The notes: generated by a model not told the origin, from the letters alone. A stretch of DNA of 64,000 nucleotides from Streptomyces sp. NRRL WC-3618 (GCF_001280005.1 NZ_LGDW01000096.1:1-64000); one strand, 5' to 3'; positions 19,316-28,517 are shown, counted from the stretch's first letter. Numbers and translations: made by a program.

Positions 19316-20265
19316 TCCCGGCCCATAGCCCGGCACCGGACGCGCCAGACACCGCAGGCACCGTGCACGCCGTGGCCCCCGGCGTGTACGCCTGGATACA
19401 GCACGACGGCTCCTGGTGGATCAACAACGCCGGGTTCGTCGTCACCGACGACCACACCGTCCTCATCGACACCTGCGCCACCGAGAACCGCACCCGGGAC
19501 CTGCTGGGCGCCGTCGACCGGGCGACACCGGGCACACCGATCCGCTACCTGGTCAACACCCACCTGCACGGCGACCACACTCACGGCAACAGCCTGCTGC
19601 CCCGCACCACGGTGGTCATCGCGCACGAAACCACCCGCGAAGGCATCCTGACCGACACCGTCATCGACGGCTGCCCGCCGATCTGGCAGCCCGTGCCCGA
19701 CTGGGGCGCGGTCACCCGGCGCGCCCCGGATCTCACCATCCGCACCACCCTCACCCTGCACAGCGACAGCCATCCGATCGAACTCCACCACCCCGGCCAC
19801 CCCGCGCACACCAGCGGCGACCTGATCGCCTGGCTCCCCGAACAACGCGTGCTGTTCGCCGGAGACCTGCTCTTCCACCGCGTCACCCCGCTGGTGTTCA
19901 TGGGCTCCCTGGACGGTGCCCTGCGCTCCCTGGACTGGATCGCCTCCTTCGCACCCGAGCACGTGGTGCCGGGCCACGGCCCCGTCATCGACGCACACGC
20001 CCTGTCGGCGGTGCTCGACCAGCACCGCGCGTACTACCGACTCGTACACATCACAGCCCAGGCCGGCCTGCGCGACGGCCTCACACCCCTGCAAGCGGCG
20101 CGCACCTGCCGCCTCGGCCTCTTCGCCGACCTGCCCGACGCGGAACGCATCGTCCTCAACCTGCACCGCGCCTACGCCGACACCACCGGCCAGCCCTTCG
20201 ACCTGCCCCAGGCATTCGCCGACGCGATCACCTACAACTCGGGCCCTCTCCACAGCCAGGTCTGA
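19312..20265 (+). CDS. MBL-fold metallo-hydrolase
   Basis: A 317-aa metallo-beta-lactamase-fold enzyme with the zinc motif NTHLHGDHTHG (H84, H86, D88, H89). Later metal ligands are HHPGHPAHTSGD, FAGDLLFHR and VPGHGPVID. The start ATG overlaps the upstream stop (ATGA), so translation is coupled. A C-terminal helical extension of about 70 residues resembles hydrolases that act on acyl esters or thioesters. In this context it may hydrolyse a lactone or thioester made by the amidohydrolase/FAH pathway; that is inference. Confidence 0.88.
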   Translation: MIPAHSPAPDAPDTAGTVHAVAPGVYAWIQHDGSWWINNAGFVVTDDHTVLIDTCATENRTRDLLGAVDRATPGTPIRYLVNTHLHGDHTHGNSLLPRTTVVIAHETTREGILTDTVIDGCPPIWQPVPDWGAVTRRAPDLTIRTTLTLHSDSHPIELHHPGHPAHTSGDLIAWLPEQRVLFAGDLLFHRVTPLVFMGSLDGALRSLDWIASFAPEHVVPGHGPVIDAHALSAVLDQHRAYYRLVHITAQAGLRDGLTPLQAARTCRLGLFADLPDAERIVLNLHRAYADTTGQPFDLPQAFADAITYNSGPLHSQV

Positions 20266-20325
20266 CCGGCGCCGTCCTGCCTCACGAAGCGCGCATCGCC
20301 CCACCATCACCCGTAAAGGCTGCAC

Positions 20326-20463
20326 GTGAACAAAGTCCGCGACACCGCCGCCGAGGCGGTCGCCGACATCCCCGACGGTGCCTCCCTGGCCGTCGGCGGC
20401 TTCGGCCTCAGCGGCGTCCCCGACGTCCTCATCCGCGCCCTCCACACCCAGGGCCGGCTGTGA
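20326..20463 (+). pseudogene. 3-oxoacid CoA-transferase subunit A, N-terminal fragment
   Basis: Starting at GTG 20326 (AAAGG six bases upstream), the frame encodes 45 residues: [18 protein letters not shown], then [18 protein letters not shown]. This is the N-terminus of succinyl-CoA:3-oxoacid CoA-transferase A (about 230-250 aa in full). Homology ends at about 20457, exactly where an IS21-like end starts, and a TGA follows at once. No subunit B is present. The catabolic operon has lost its CoA-activation step here. Confidence 0.8.
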
Positions 20464-20735
20464 ACGACTTCTCTGGCTCCAGCGGAACGAGTCCTCTGGC
20501 CCCACGGGCTTGATCGTGGTTTGAGTGTTCGTCAGAAGTGGCCCCAGGAGCGCCCTTGCGGTGGGAGCATCGATGTGCTTTCGAAAGGCAGGGGGCTCGC
20601 ATGGACGGCCCGAGAACCAAGGTTGAGCTCTTCGCAGCGATCCGCCACGACTCGGGTACCGAGAAGCTGTCGATCCACGAACTGTCGCGCCGCTACGGGG
20701 TCCACCGGCGGCTGGTCCGGAGGTTGCGCCGCACT
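20459..20735 (+). mobile_element. IS21-like element remnant (left end plus istA start)
   Basis: From 20459 (TGTGAACGACTT) the sequence carries short repeated boxes (CTTCTCTGGCTCC, TCCTCTGGCCCC, AGAAGTGGCCCC), as in IS21-family multi-repeat ends. A transposase start follows at ATG 20601. The element is truncated at about 20735, without the rest of istA, any istB or a right end. It interrupts the CoA-transferase gene, and a later deletion removed the far side. Confidence 0.65.
20601..20735 (+). pseudogene. IstA-like transposase, N-terminal fragment
   Basis: ATG 20601 starts MDGPRTKVELFAAIRHDS, then LSIHELSRRYGVHRRLVR, the N-terminal HTH of IS21-type IstA transposases. After RRLVR the reading frame becomes arginine-rich noise. 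Only about 45 of roughly 400-500 residues remain. Confidence 0.6.
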
Positions 20736-20966
20736 CGTCTCTTTCGCAGGTGGCAGGCTCCCCCTATAGTGGGCGCGCTCCCACCCCGGGGGCCCGCTTC
20801 CCGCGGTGATGACCGCACGACCGTCGCCCGACCCCGTACGGACAGTTCCGCCGCCGTGCATGCACCGATGCCCGAACCCGCTCCGGTCGGCCGAAGCGGG
20901 TGAGGGCGGCCGCCCCGCGTCATGCCTGTGGGACTCCGTCACCAGCCGTACTGCGATTGGAGAGTC

Positions 20967-21596
20967 ATGTCTCGTCTTCTCGCCACCAGCGGAGCACTGG
21001 CGGCGTTATGCCTCGGGCTGCTGTCGGCCCAATCCGGGTCGGCGGCCGCCGACGCGCCAGCCGAGGGGGCCGAGGTCGTGATCAAGACGATCAACGGCTC
21101 CGGGTGCCCGGCGGGCACGGCTGGTGCCACGGTGTCCCCCGACAACTCCACGCTCACAGTGACGTACGACGCCTACACCGCCCAGGCCGGTGGCAATGCC
21201 GGACCGGCCGACGCGCGGAAGAACTGCCAGCTCGTCCTGGACGTCAAAGCCCCGGCGTCCTACACCTACGCCCTCTTCGGGCTTGACTACCGCGGCTACG
21301 CCTCGCTGCCCGCGCGCGCGACCGCCACCATCAAGTCCGACTACTACTTCCAGGGGACGACGGACGACGTCTTCCAGTCCCACCCGCTGACGGGGCCGTA
21401 CCAGGATGACTGGGCTGTGTCCGACAGCGTGCCGGACAACCGGCTGGTCTGGGCACCGTGTGGCTCGCAGCGGTACCTCAACGTCAACACATCCCTGCAG
21501 GTGCGCGCCGGCTCTGGCAACCGGGCCAGCGTGGTCACCATGGGTTCGACGGACGTCCCGGGCGCCTCCTACCGGCTCATTTGGAAGCGGTGCTGA
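20967..21596 (+). CDS. secreted DUF4360-family protein
   Basis: A 209-aa exported protein. The signal peptide is MSRLLATSGALAALCLGLLS, followed by QSGSAAADAPAEG. The mature part is small, beta-rich and Cys-paired (NGSGCP, KNCQL, WAPCGS and a terminal KRC), as in DUF4360 proteins. ATG 20967 has GGAGAG about 5 bases upstream. Codon 14 is TTA (21006-21008), the rare leucine codon that in Streptomyces needs the developmentally controlled bldA tRNA, so expression is probably tied to differentiation. The function of the family is unknown. Confidence 0.8.
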   Translation: MSRLLATSGALAALCLGLLSAQSGSAAADAPAEGAEVVIKTINGSGCPAGTAGATVSPDNSTLTVTYDAYTAQAGGNAGPADARKNCQLVLDVKAPASYTYALFGLDYRGYASLPARATATIKSDYYFQGTTDDVFQSHPLTGPYQDDWAVSDSVPDNRLVWAPCGSQRYLNVNTSLQVRAGSGNRASVVTMGSTDVPGASYRLIWKRC

Positions 21597-21810
21597 CGCC
21601 CGGGGCAACGTGAGGCTCGGCGCCTTGACTGCCCGGAGGGCCGTGACCGGCCGGTGCCCCCGGCCGGTCGCTCCGATCGGCGGCTCGCCGCGCACCGCCC
21701 GGAGGCGGCTCGGCCTGTGGGTGGCGATGTACCTGCCAGGCACGGGACCCACGGGCATGCCTCTGAGGGCGCGGTCGGCCTCGTGAGCCTCGTCATGAAT
21801 CCTCACCCTG

Positions 21811-22212
21811 ATGACTCAGGTCCTGGACGGGACGCCGGACGCGCACAGCAGGGACGACCTGACCCGGATGTCCGCCCGCGAGGCGGCGGCCAGGCACTAT
21901 GAGGATGAACTCGCGCACTATCGGAGTCCTCGGGAATGGTGGCGGATCGCGACGCTGCCAGACGGCGAACCGGTGGGGTTCGTCACTCCTGCCCGCAACG
22001 AGTACAACCCCATCATCGGCTACCTCGCCGTACTCCCCGCGCACCGGGCCAACGGCTACATCGACGAGATCCTTGCCGAAGGCACTCGCATCCTCATCGC
22101 GCAGGACGTTCCGCGCATCCGGCGGCCACAGATCTTGGCAACATTCCCATGGCGAACGCCTTCCAGCCCGTCGGATACGTCAATTTCGAACGCACGATCA
22201 ACATGACCTGGA
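21811..22212 (+). pseudogene. GNAT acetyltransferase, truncated and frameshifted
   Basis: The visible part reads YRSPREWWRIATLPDGEPVG, then YNPIIGYLAVLPAHRANGYI and DEILAEGTRILI. This is a GNAT core with the acetyl-CoA loop region. At about 22125 one base is missing and the protein continues in another frame as TDLGNIPMANAFQPVGYVNF, then ERTINMTW. The N-terminal third of the usual family length is also absent. Two independent lesions make it a pseudogene. A 21-bp perfect hairpin follows. Confidence 0.75.
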
Positions 22213-22220
22213 CTGATCCA

Positions 22221-22264
22221 GACATGGGGTGGGGAGGCCGCAAGCGGCCTCCCCACCCCATGTC
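22221..22264. terminator. 21-bp perfect hairpin, bidirectional terminator
   Basis: The 21 bases 22221-22241 are the exact reverse complement of 22244-22264, leaving only two unpaired bases in the nominal loop. It lies between the GNAT pseudogene (+) and a convergent remnant (-). The perfect conservation contrasts with the decayed genes on both sides. Confidence 0.75.
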
Positions 22265-22345
22265 GGCCGCATCCGGAGAAAGCCCGGCGGAGTTCGTCCA
22301 GTGCTGCCCGGCCCCGGGATTCGGCGGGGGAGTCGGCGCGGCGGG

Positions 22346-22970
22346 TCATGCGGTCTCCGGGTTGCTGGTGTTGCGAGTGAGGAACGCTGTGATCTCGGCC
22401 CGTCGTGACGCGAGGCGGTGCTGCATGAGGGGCGGCAGCGGCGGCCGTGCGGCCAGGCGTCGGTCGATGCGGTCGAGTTCTGACTGCCAGGCTTCAGTGT
22501 TGCTACTGGTCAGAGCGACGTTCCGGCAGGCGAGGGGTTGGCATTGGCCGTGATCGGGCAGCCCCTCGGAGCGGCCTCTGCGGGCCCGTTCGCAGAGTGC
22601 CTTGCTGTGGTCATGGACGCAGGTGATGTAGGTGCCGGGATAGACGGCAGGGTCTTCCCGTTCCATGATCCGTTTCAGGCGCCGTTCATCAGTGACGACG
22701 ATTCCCTGGAAGCGGGCCCGGTGGCCGAAGTCTTCGAGGCGGCGGGCCGCTTCGGCGGCGGCCGGGCCGGTCAGCTCGGTGTGTGCGTGGGCGTCGACCA
22801 TGGCGAGGTAGTGCTCGCCGCGGGCGAGAGTTTGTTCGCTCTCGACTTCGGCACGGAATCCTGAGTCGCTGGTGCCTAACGGTGGAGTCGGGTATTGGAA
22901 CTGTCCGAATGCCCCCCATCTCAGCGTCCCGTCCTGCCAGAAGAAGCCTGATTGTGTCGCTGAGGAGCAG
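22346..22970 (-). pseudogene. large site-specific recombinase, C-terminal fragment
   Basis: From about 22970 the minus strand reads GFFWQDGTLRWGAFGQFQYP, then AEVESEQTLARGEHYLAMVD, CVHDHSKALCERARRGRSEG, CQPLACRNVALT, and ends LTRNTSNPETA. I read this as the Cys-containing tail found after the catalytic core of large actinobacterial recombinases; the assignment is moderate. The catalytic domain and start are missing. The frame begins next to a stop at about 22975, where a plus-strand remnant starts, marking a recombination junction. Confidence 0.55.
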
Positions 22971-22981
22971 CAACGACTTAT

Positions 22982-23464
22982 CTTGATCCGGCTTCATCGC
23001 CTTCAGCGCGAAGGGACGGCCTGGGCGTGCAGCGGGCGTCCGATGAGGGAGTCGAGGATGTCGCGCGCGAGCACTATCTGCCGGACCTGGAAGCCGCCGC
23101 AGCAGAAGGGCTGCCTCGGCCGGAAGAGGACGATCGCGAACGGATGCGCGCGTTGCTCGGTCTCATCCGCTCAGCGCCGACAGGGATGAGACCGAGCGAG
23201 TTGGAGAAGGAAGTCGCGCGGGCGAAGATCGTGTCCGGTACTGACAAGTATCAGCGGTACGGCATCCTCATCGGACTTGCCGAGATCGGGGTGCTTCCCA
23301 GCCCAGCCCTGCCGCCGATGTGGGACCGATTCATCCCCACCGCAGAGAGGCACACCGCATCCCGCAGGCTACGCGGCGCGCCACGCTCGGACATCACGTT
23401 GCCACTCGCAGGATGGCGTGGAGGCGTCGACGAACAACGAGCCTCATGGCTGCTGGACACATGA
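22982..23464 (+). pseudogene. hypothetical protein, C-terminal fragment
   Basis: An open plus-strand frame without a good start encodes ARRDGLGVQRASDEGVEDVA, then MRPSELEKEVARAKIVSGTD, LIGLAEIGVLPSPALPPMW and SDITLPLAGWRGGVDEQRA, to a TGA at 23462-23464. Composition and repeated charged helices look like a real protein tail. It starts at the same junction (about 22975) as the opposing recombinase tail. I do not recognise the family; an internal ATG or GTG start (about 23027) cannot be excluded. Confidence 0.5.
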
Positions 23465-23716
23465 GAGCAGCAGGACGTCGCCAGGAACGTCGTGAGCACC
23501 ACCAGGACGCCCGGGCGTCGCGTCAGCGGCGGGCGTCTTTGGGCGCCAGCAGACTAGTGACCTCGGCAATCGCCTCCGCCGACGGGTGGAAGTAGGTTAC
23601 TCACGGCGAGACCCTGGGCAGGGTGGTGTCAGTCGAGAAAAAGCGCTGCAAGCCGCAGCAGACGACGCCGTGTTTCTTGGTCGTCGTCAAAGTCCCATGG
23701 CTCGCCTACGGGCTCG

Positions 23717-24108
23717 TCATGGCGGGCGATGTCTTCCCGGGCCGACGAGCCTGCGGGTTTGCCGCTCACCGCAGCGCATGGGTACAGCTCCCCACGCCCC
23801 CTGGTCACTGACCGAGCGCGCACAAGGGTGCGGGTGCCGTAAGAACACTGCCCACGTCAGTACGGCGCGCGGGATGCAGGGGATGAACTCCGTCGGGTCG
23901 TCGCCCGGATAGAGGTGCAGGGCCCGCCAGTTGTGGACGCGATCCATGTACGCGGTGGCGGCCTCGATGATGTCGGCCCACCGGTGGTGTCCGAGGACGA
24001 TGAACCTGTCCGGGCAGATGCTGTCGCCGTTCGGAGCTCCGAGGCCGGCGACGCACAGCCCGCGGTAGACGACGAATCCGTTGTCGGCCGCGTCCCCGCT
24101 GATGGGCT
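23717..24108 (-). pseudogene. hypothetical protein, internal/C-terminal fragment
   Basis: The minus strand from about 24108 encodes GDAADNGFVVYRGLCVAGLG, then RFIVLGHHRWADIIEAATAY, MDRVHNWRALHLYPGDDPTE and AVLTWAVFLRHPHP. This is a convincing protein segment with no start of its own. The tail after HPHP is arginine-rich and probably not native. It abuts the MFS fragment on the other strand at about 24110. Family unknown. Confidence 0.5.
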
Positions 24109-24111
24109 AAG

Positions 24112-24516
24112 GCGGTGCAGGTCGTCTTCCTGGTCCGCACCGTCGGAATCACCCCCGGAACGGTTGGGCCGGTTCTGATAGCAGGCAGCCTCGGGGGCAT
24201 CCCGGGCGCAACACTCGCCAAATCCATCGGGCGCCGGTTCGGCACCGCTCGCGGAATGCTGGTGATGCAGATGCTCACCGGACCGTGGGCGCTGCTCATG
24301 CCGCTGGCGTCTGGCGGGGCGGGCTTGCTGTTCTTCGCGTCCGGCGCCTTCGTGATCGGTGTCGGCATCGTCTCGTGCAACGTCATCCTGGGCAGCTTCC
24401 GCCAGATGTACTGCCCTCCCCATCTCCTGGGGAGGGTGGTGGCAACCAGCATGATGCTCAACCAGTGCACCATTCCGCTCGGTTCCCTGCTCGGTGGCTT
24501 CCTGGGCGACGCATGA
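24112..24516 (+). pseudogene. MFS transporter, C-terminal-half fragment
   Basis: About 134 residues with four hydrophobic segments (PVLIAGSLGGIPGATLAK, MQMLTGPWALLMPL, FASGAFVIGVGIVSC, PLGSLLGGFLGDA) and the loop GRRFGTARGM. This matches the second half of an MFS exporter of the enterobactin/EntS type. The start is missing, and the protein stops right after LGGFLGDA, where family members continue with two more helices. It is truncated at both ends. Confidence 0.7.
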
Positions 24517-24524
24517 TCGGGCGA

Positions 24525-24914
24525 ATGACACACGGTTCCCCAGAAGCCCTTCGATCCCTCGCCTTGCAGGACCTGTCCCCCGAGGATGCTGAGAAGTGGC
24601 TCGGTCTGCTTCGCGCTGGCATACGTCTTGAGGTAGCAACGGACACGGACGACGCTGTGGGTCGCCTCGGTGGTCTTCCCTCCTTGCCTGCCAGCGCGGA
24701 GTGGCCGGTGTGGGAGGGGCATGGTCCGCTCTCCTTCGTCGCCTCGATCGACTGCTCGCGTCTGCCGGCGGCCGTGCTGGACATCGATCTTCCCGAGGCG
24801 GGAACGCTGCTGTTCTTCTACTTCGACGGGCAGTTGGACGACGGCGAGGCCCTCGTTCTGGCCGAAGACCGGGACAATCGAACAGCCCCCGGAAACGACG
24901 AAAATCCCGCCTGA
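24525..24914 (+). pseudogene. DUF1963 (YwqG-like) protein, N-terminal fragment
   Basis: About 129 aa: LRAGIRLEVATDTDDAVGRL, then GGLPSLPASAEWPVWEGHGP, FVASIDCSRLP and AGTLLFFYFDGQLDDG. These are the first half of a DUF1963 protein (usually about 250 aa). An upstream ATG (24513) overlaps the MFS stop. Homology ends at about 24880, and the final residues NDENPA are encoded by a terminator-like hairpin arm, so the native C-terminus has been lost. Confidence 0.65.
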
Positions 24915-24936
24915 TCACGAAGATCAGGCGGGATTT
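24902..24936. terminator. hairpin terminator at the end of the DUF1963 fragment
   Basis: AAATCCCGCCTGATC (24902-24916) and GATCAGGCGGGATTT (24922-24936) pair perfectly around ACGAA. Flanking GACGA and CGTC extend the stem with one bulge. The left arm overlaps the last codons of the DUF1963 fragment, which shows the fragment is a fusion to foreign sequence. Confidence 0.65.
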
Positions 24937-25090
24937 CGTCAACCATTCCCAAGCGCACTCAAGAACAGTCGGGTACGGCCAGGCTCTCCATTCCGGTGGG
25001 ACACGGACACCGCGCTGCCAATACCTGATTAACCGTCGCGGTGGGCGGTCAGGTGGTCGACCATGAGGTGTGCGATTCGACTCCGTTCCC

Positions 25091-25681
25091 ATGCCGGCGA
25101 CCGTCGAGGCCAGACCTCGTGACAGCCGTGGCTATCCCGTGCCCGCCATCACCCCGTGGCAAGGCGACGAACCCCAGTTCGCGCTCACCGACTACGGGCG
25201 AAGCGCAGAGTGCGCGCGTCAGCGTCTGTGTTCCGTCTGCAACACCCTGATGCCCAAGGGGCCTGTGTGGCGGGTGGTCGGTGCTGCGGAGAGTTCCGCG
25301 ATCCGTGAGGCGCTTGCTGCCGGGCGTCCCTACCGCAACATGGCGGCCACACTGGAAGGTCCGGGGCACCGCGCGTGCATGCTCTACGCCTCGATGGTCT
25401 GCCCGTACCTGGCTCGCCCCAACGCGCGGCGGGGGCTGACAGCCGAAAGCCCGGACGACATGACCGCGCATGTCGTCCGGGGCGCCGTTCGTGGGCAGAT
25501 GGGTGCCGTGGTGGGGTACGGCGACTACGAGTTCGGCGTCACCAAGACCAAGGTCCTGTTCCGTTTTCTCGACGTGGTCGAGTATCTGCCGCACGACACG
25601 GCCGACCAGCACCTGCCGGAACTGCAGGCCGAACTCGCCCGCTCCGGGGGCAGGTTGGGCGGCGGCGGTCAGCCGCGGTAG
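25091..25681 (+). CDS. hypothetical protein with CxxC motif (196 aa)
   Basis: A 196-aa soluble protein starting MPATVEARPRDSRG. It has a Cys pair in QRLCSVCNTLMP and further Cys at HRACMLYASMVCPYLARPN, a pattern suggesting metal binding or a redox/heme-like site. C-terminal residues FGVTKTKVLFRFLDVVEYLP end the conserved part. Family not recognised. Start ATG 25091 is the first in-frame ATG after a short extension. The 3' end overlaps the convergent TolB-like gene by 13 bases. Confidence 0.7.
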   Translation: MPATVEARPRDSRGYPVPAITPWQGDEPQFALTDYGRSAECARQRLCSVCNTLMPKGPVWRVVGAAESSAIREALAAGRPYRNMAATLEGPGHRACMLYASMVCPYLARPNARRGLTAESPDDMTAHVVRGAVRGQMGAVVGYGDYEFGVTKTKVLFRFLDVVEYLPHDTADQHLPELQAELARSGGRLGGGGQPR

Positions 25682-26652
25682 GTGGGCAGGCCGGTGTGCG
25701 TGGAGACCTTGACGGGACTACCGAAGCCGTGGGCGCTCTTCGTGATGGTGTACGTACCGGTCGGGGCGCGGAAGGCGATGGTCTTGCCGTTGGGTGACCA
25801 GGTGGGCTCGGTGCAGTCGGTCGTGGCGTGAGGGGTGACGTCCTTGACGGTGTTGGTGGAGCCGCCGAAGTCCTCGACGAAGAGGTGGTCGTGCCCGTGG
25901 ACGGAGCGGACGAAGACGACCTCCTCGTTGTCGGGGGAGAGAGCGGGTTCGGAACCCTTGGTCAGCGCACCGCCCTGCTGGCGCAGGTAGTCGTCGCGGA
26001 TGTAGACCTCGCCGGTGTGGGTGTTCTCGTAGACGGATGAGCCGTAGCTGCCGCCGACATTCGGCCAGGTGTTGTTGGTCTGGGGGATGTTGCCGTCCCC
26101 TTCTCCGTTCAGGCTGATCCTGGTCGGCCTGCCGTGGTTGCTGGTGGCCTTGACGCCCTCCAGGACGGTGCTGCCGTGGATCTTGGCCGAGAAGATGAGG
26201 TTGTTCTTCGCGGGGATCTGGTTGGCCCGGTCGGCGGCGGCCACCTGCCAGGTGGGGTGGGACCACGTCTGCCCACCCGGGTTGGCGGCGACGATGACGC
26301 GGTGGCTGCCGTCGGGGTTGGAGACGACGAGGTTGCCGTGCCCGTCGATAAAGGCGGCCTTGCCGCCGCTGGGGTTCCAGGCCAGGTCACGGACGACGGT
26401 GCCGAAGTCGACCAACTTGCCGTTGACCACAATGTGGCGGGTGCCGTCGCTGGTGGTGAGTCCCCTGGGCACGGTGAGCGTGTGGGCGGATACGGCTGCG
26501 GCGACCATCGCGGCGCTGCTCCTGGCATGGCCGCCGGAGGAGGGAGCGGCCGCAGCGGGCATCGCGGTGGCGGCCGTGCCGGACAGGGTGAGCAGTGCGG
26601 CAACACCTGCGGCGATGACGGCTGCGGCGCTCCGACGGTCACGAGCGGACAT
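25669..26652 (-). CDS. secreted TolB-like beta-propeller protein
   Basis: A 327-aa exported protein. The signal peptide spans residues 1-36 (AAAVIAAGVAALLTLSGTAA, then TAMPAAAAP). The mature part has repeated WD40-like blades of the PD40/TolB type: DLAWNPSGGKAAFID, EPALSPDNEEVVFV and EPTWSPNGKTIAFRAP. Such proteins scaffold extracellular interactions; no catalytic site is visible. It is transcribed alone and convergent with the CxxC protein gene. Confidence 0.83.
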   Translation of the reverse strand: MSARDRRSAAAVIAAGVAALLTLSGTAATAMPAAAAPSSGGHARSSAAMVAAAVSAHTLTVPRGLTTSDGTRHIVVNGKLVDFGTVVRDLAWNPSGGKAAFIDGHGNLVVSNPDGSHRVIVAANPGGQTWSHPTWQVAAADRANQIPAKNNLIFSAKIHGSTVLEGVKATSNHGRPTRISLNGEGDGNIPQTNNTWPNVGGSYGSSVYENTHTGEVYIRDDYLRQQGGALTKGSEPALSPDNEEVVFVRSVHGHDHLFVEDFGGSTNTVKDVTPHATTDCTEPTWSPNGKTIAFRAPTGTYTITKSAHGFGSPVKVSTHTGLPTYRG

Positions 26653-26992
26653 CTAGATTCCCCCCAGGGATGTGATTGACCTGCGACCAGAGTTTCGCGG
26701 GAACCGCCCGCCGTCCCCGGAACCTGAACCGGTCCGCTCGGCTTGCTGCCCTTCGCTGTACGACGAAGTCTTCCCGCCGACGGTGACGGAGCCGTGCGCT
26801 CGCCGTCACAGCTGTGCAATAGCGGGCCGGGTGACATGACGAAACATGGCCCGACCCCCCATCAGCTGTAGGGGCGCGGTCAGGGTTCGCTCAGGGGTGT
26901 TCCCTGATGATCCGGGCTGTCGGGCTGGAAGAGACTCGTTGCAGGGCCGTTCGACCGCCGGCCCCACCGTCACCACTTTGGAGAGCCTCACT

Positions 26993-28234
26993 GTGAACTT
27001 CTCTGCCTTCAGCCCCCGTTGGTCCGCCGTGGCGGCGTCCGGCGCTGTGCTGGTTGCCCTGGCCGCGGGTATGGCCGCTCCCGCCTCCGCCGACGTCCCG
27101 GCTCCGGTGCCTGCCACCGCGCCGTTGCCGAGGCTCGACCCGGCCAAGCTCCAGGCAGCCATCGGTGGCCTGCCGGACGCCGACGTCACCGGCGCGCTGC
27201 TGCGGATCACGGGTGGCGCAGGCCACTGGTCGGGCACCTCCGGCGTGGGCGACCTGAAAACGGGCCAGGGCGTTCCGCCCGACGCACACATCAGGATCGG
27301 CAGTATCTCCAAGGTCTTCACCGCCACCATCGTTCTCCAGCTCGCCGCCGAGCACCGGATCGACCTGGCCACGCCGGTCCAGCAGTATCTGCCGGGGGTT
27401 CTGCCTGTCGGCCTCCCGCCCGTCGAGGTCGGCCAGTTGCTCAACCACACCAGCGGCCTGCCACGCGGCGCCAACGGCCCCGAATTCGGCGACGGCAGCC
27501 CCGAATGGTTCGCCGCCAACCGTCTCAAAAGCTTCACACCTCAGCAGGCGATCGATCTGATGACGGGCCGGCCGATGCAGTTCGCGCCGGGCACCGCGCA
27601 GCAGTACAACGGGATGAACTACTACGTCGCCGGCCTCCTGGTCGAGAAGATCACCGGGCATACCTTTGCCCACGAGGTGCGATCCCGAATCACCCGGCCT
27701 CTCGGACTGCATGACACCCAGGTCCCCGACGCCGACGACCCGCGTCTGCCCGGCCCGCACTCCCACGGCTACCTGACGGTCACGTCGTCGGACGGCACCA
27801 TGCATCCGGTGGACGTCACGGAGCAGAGCCCCTGGCCATGGGCCGAGGGCGGCATGATCTCCACTCCCGCCGACCTCGACCGTTTCATGACAGCTCTCTT
27901 CCACGGCCGTTTCCTCCCGCCGGCCCAGCAGGCCGAGCTCTTCACCGTCCCGGACGTCCCCAGCTTCCACAGCAGCCAGTGCCGCACCGAGACCGACGCC
28001 GGCCGTGCCTGCATGACCATGGGCATCATGAAGGTGAAGGCATCCAACGGTGTCGTGGTCTGGGGCAAGACCGGCTCCCGCCCCGGCTACACCAGCGGTG
28101 TGTTCGCCACCCGCGACCTCTCCCGCAAGATCGTCTACTCCGTCAACCCGACCAACCTCAACGGCACCGAGATACGGTTCATCCAGCAGATCGCTGCGGC
28201 CTCCTTCGGCCCCGTGGTCCCGGCCACGCACTGA
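26993..28234 (+). CDS. exported serine beta-lactamase/D-Ala-D-Ala carboxypeptidase family hydrolase
   Basis: A 413-aa protein with a Sec signal peptide (residues 1-34, ending APASADV). The catalytic motif IGSISKVFTA has the nucleophile Ser104 and Lys107. The second motif region is QQYNGMNYYVAGLL, and the third is VVWGKTGSRPGYTSG (KTG). This is the class C beta-lactamase/penicillin-binding fold; members are carboxypeptidases, esterases or D-aminopeptidases. GTG 26993 is supported by GGAGAG 7 bases upstream and the signal peptide; the frame extends further upstream without support. Secreted, monocistronic. Confidence 0.88.
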   Translation: MNFSAFSPRWSAVAASGAVLVALAAGMAAPASADVPAPVPATAPLPRLDPAKLQAAIGGLPDADVTGALLRITGGAGHWSGTSGVGDLKTGQGVPPDAHIRIGSISKVFTATIVLQLAAEHRIDLATPVQQYLPGVLPVGLPPVEVGQLLNHTSGLPRGANGPEFGDGSPEWFAANRLKSFTPQQAIDLMTGRPMQFAPGTAQQYNGMNYYVAGLLVEKITGHTFAHEVRSRITRPLGLHDTQVPDADDPRLPGPHSHGYLTVTSSDGTMHPVDVTEQSPWPWAEGGMISTPADLDRFMTALFHGRFLPPAQQAELFTVPDVPSFHSSQCRTETDAGRACMTMGIMKVKASNGVVVWGKTGSRPGYTSGVFATRDLSRKIVYSVNPTNLNGTEIRFIQQIAAASFGPVVPATH

Positions 28235-28517
28235 CCTCTCCGAAGCGCGTTTCGAACTCGCGCTCCCAGCTTGGGAAGCGACGCTGTTTGAACGGTTGCC
28301 AGGCTGCTGACGTGCGTAACTGCGATGGGCCGGGGATGGCGTGGGTGAAGACCTCAACCGCTTGCGTATCCGGTCCGGTCCGGTCACGATCGGTCCCGCT
28401 GCGGACGGCTCGAGCCCGGTGCATGCCTTGCTGTCCAGGACCCGTCACCCGCGACCACGAAGGCGCAAGGCACACTTTGCGTGTAGTAATCCCTATAAGA
28501 ATGAGGATGGGCCATAC

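Noticed and set aside
23465..23716. Short minus-strand tail (YFHPSAEAIAEVTSLLAPKD) near 23530-23596
   Set aside because: Only about 23 codons follow a stop; probably another gene fragment but too short to name or list.
25060..25100. tRNA-like T-arm (ATTCGACTCC) near 25075
   Set aside because: The bases flanking the loop do not pair and no anticodon arm or acceptor stem can be drawn.
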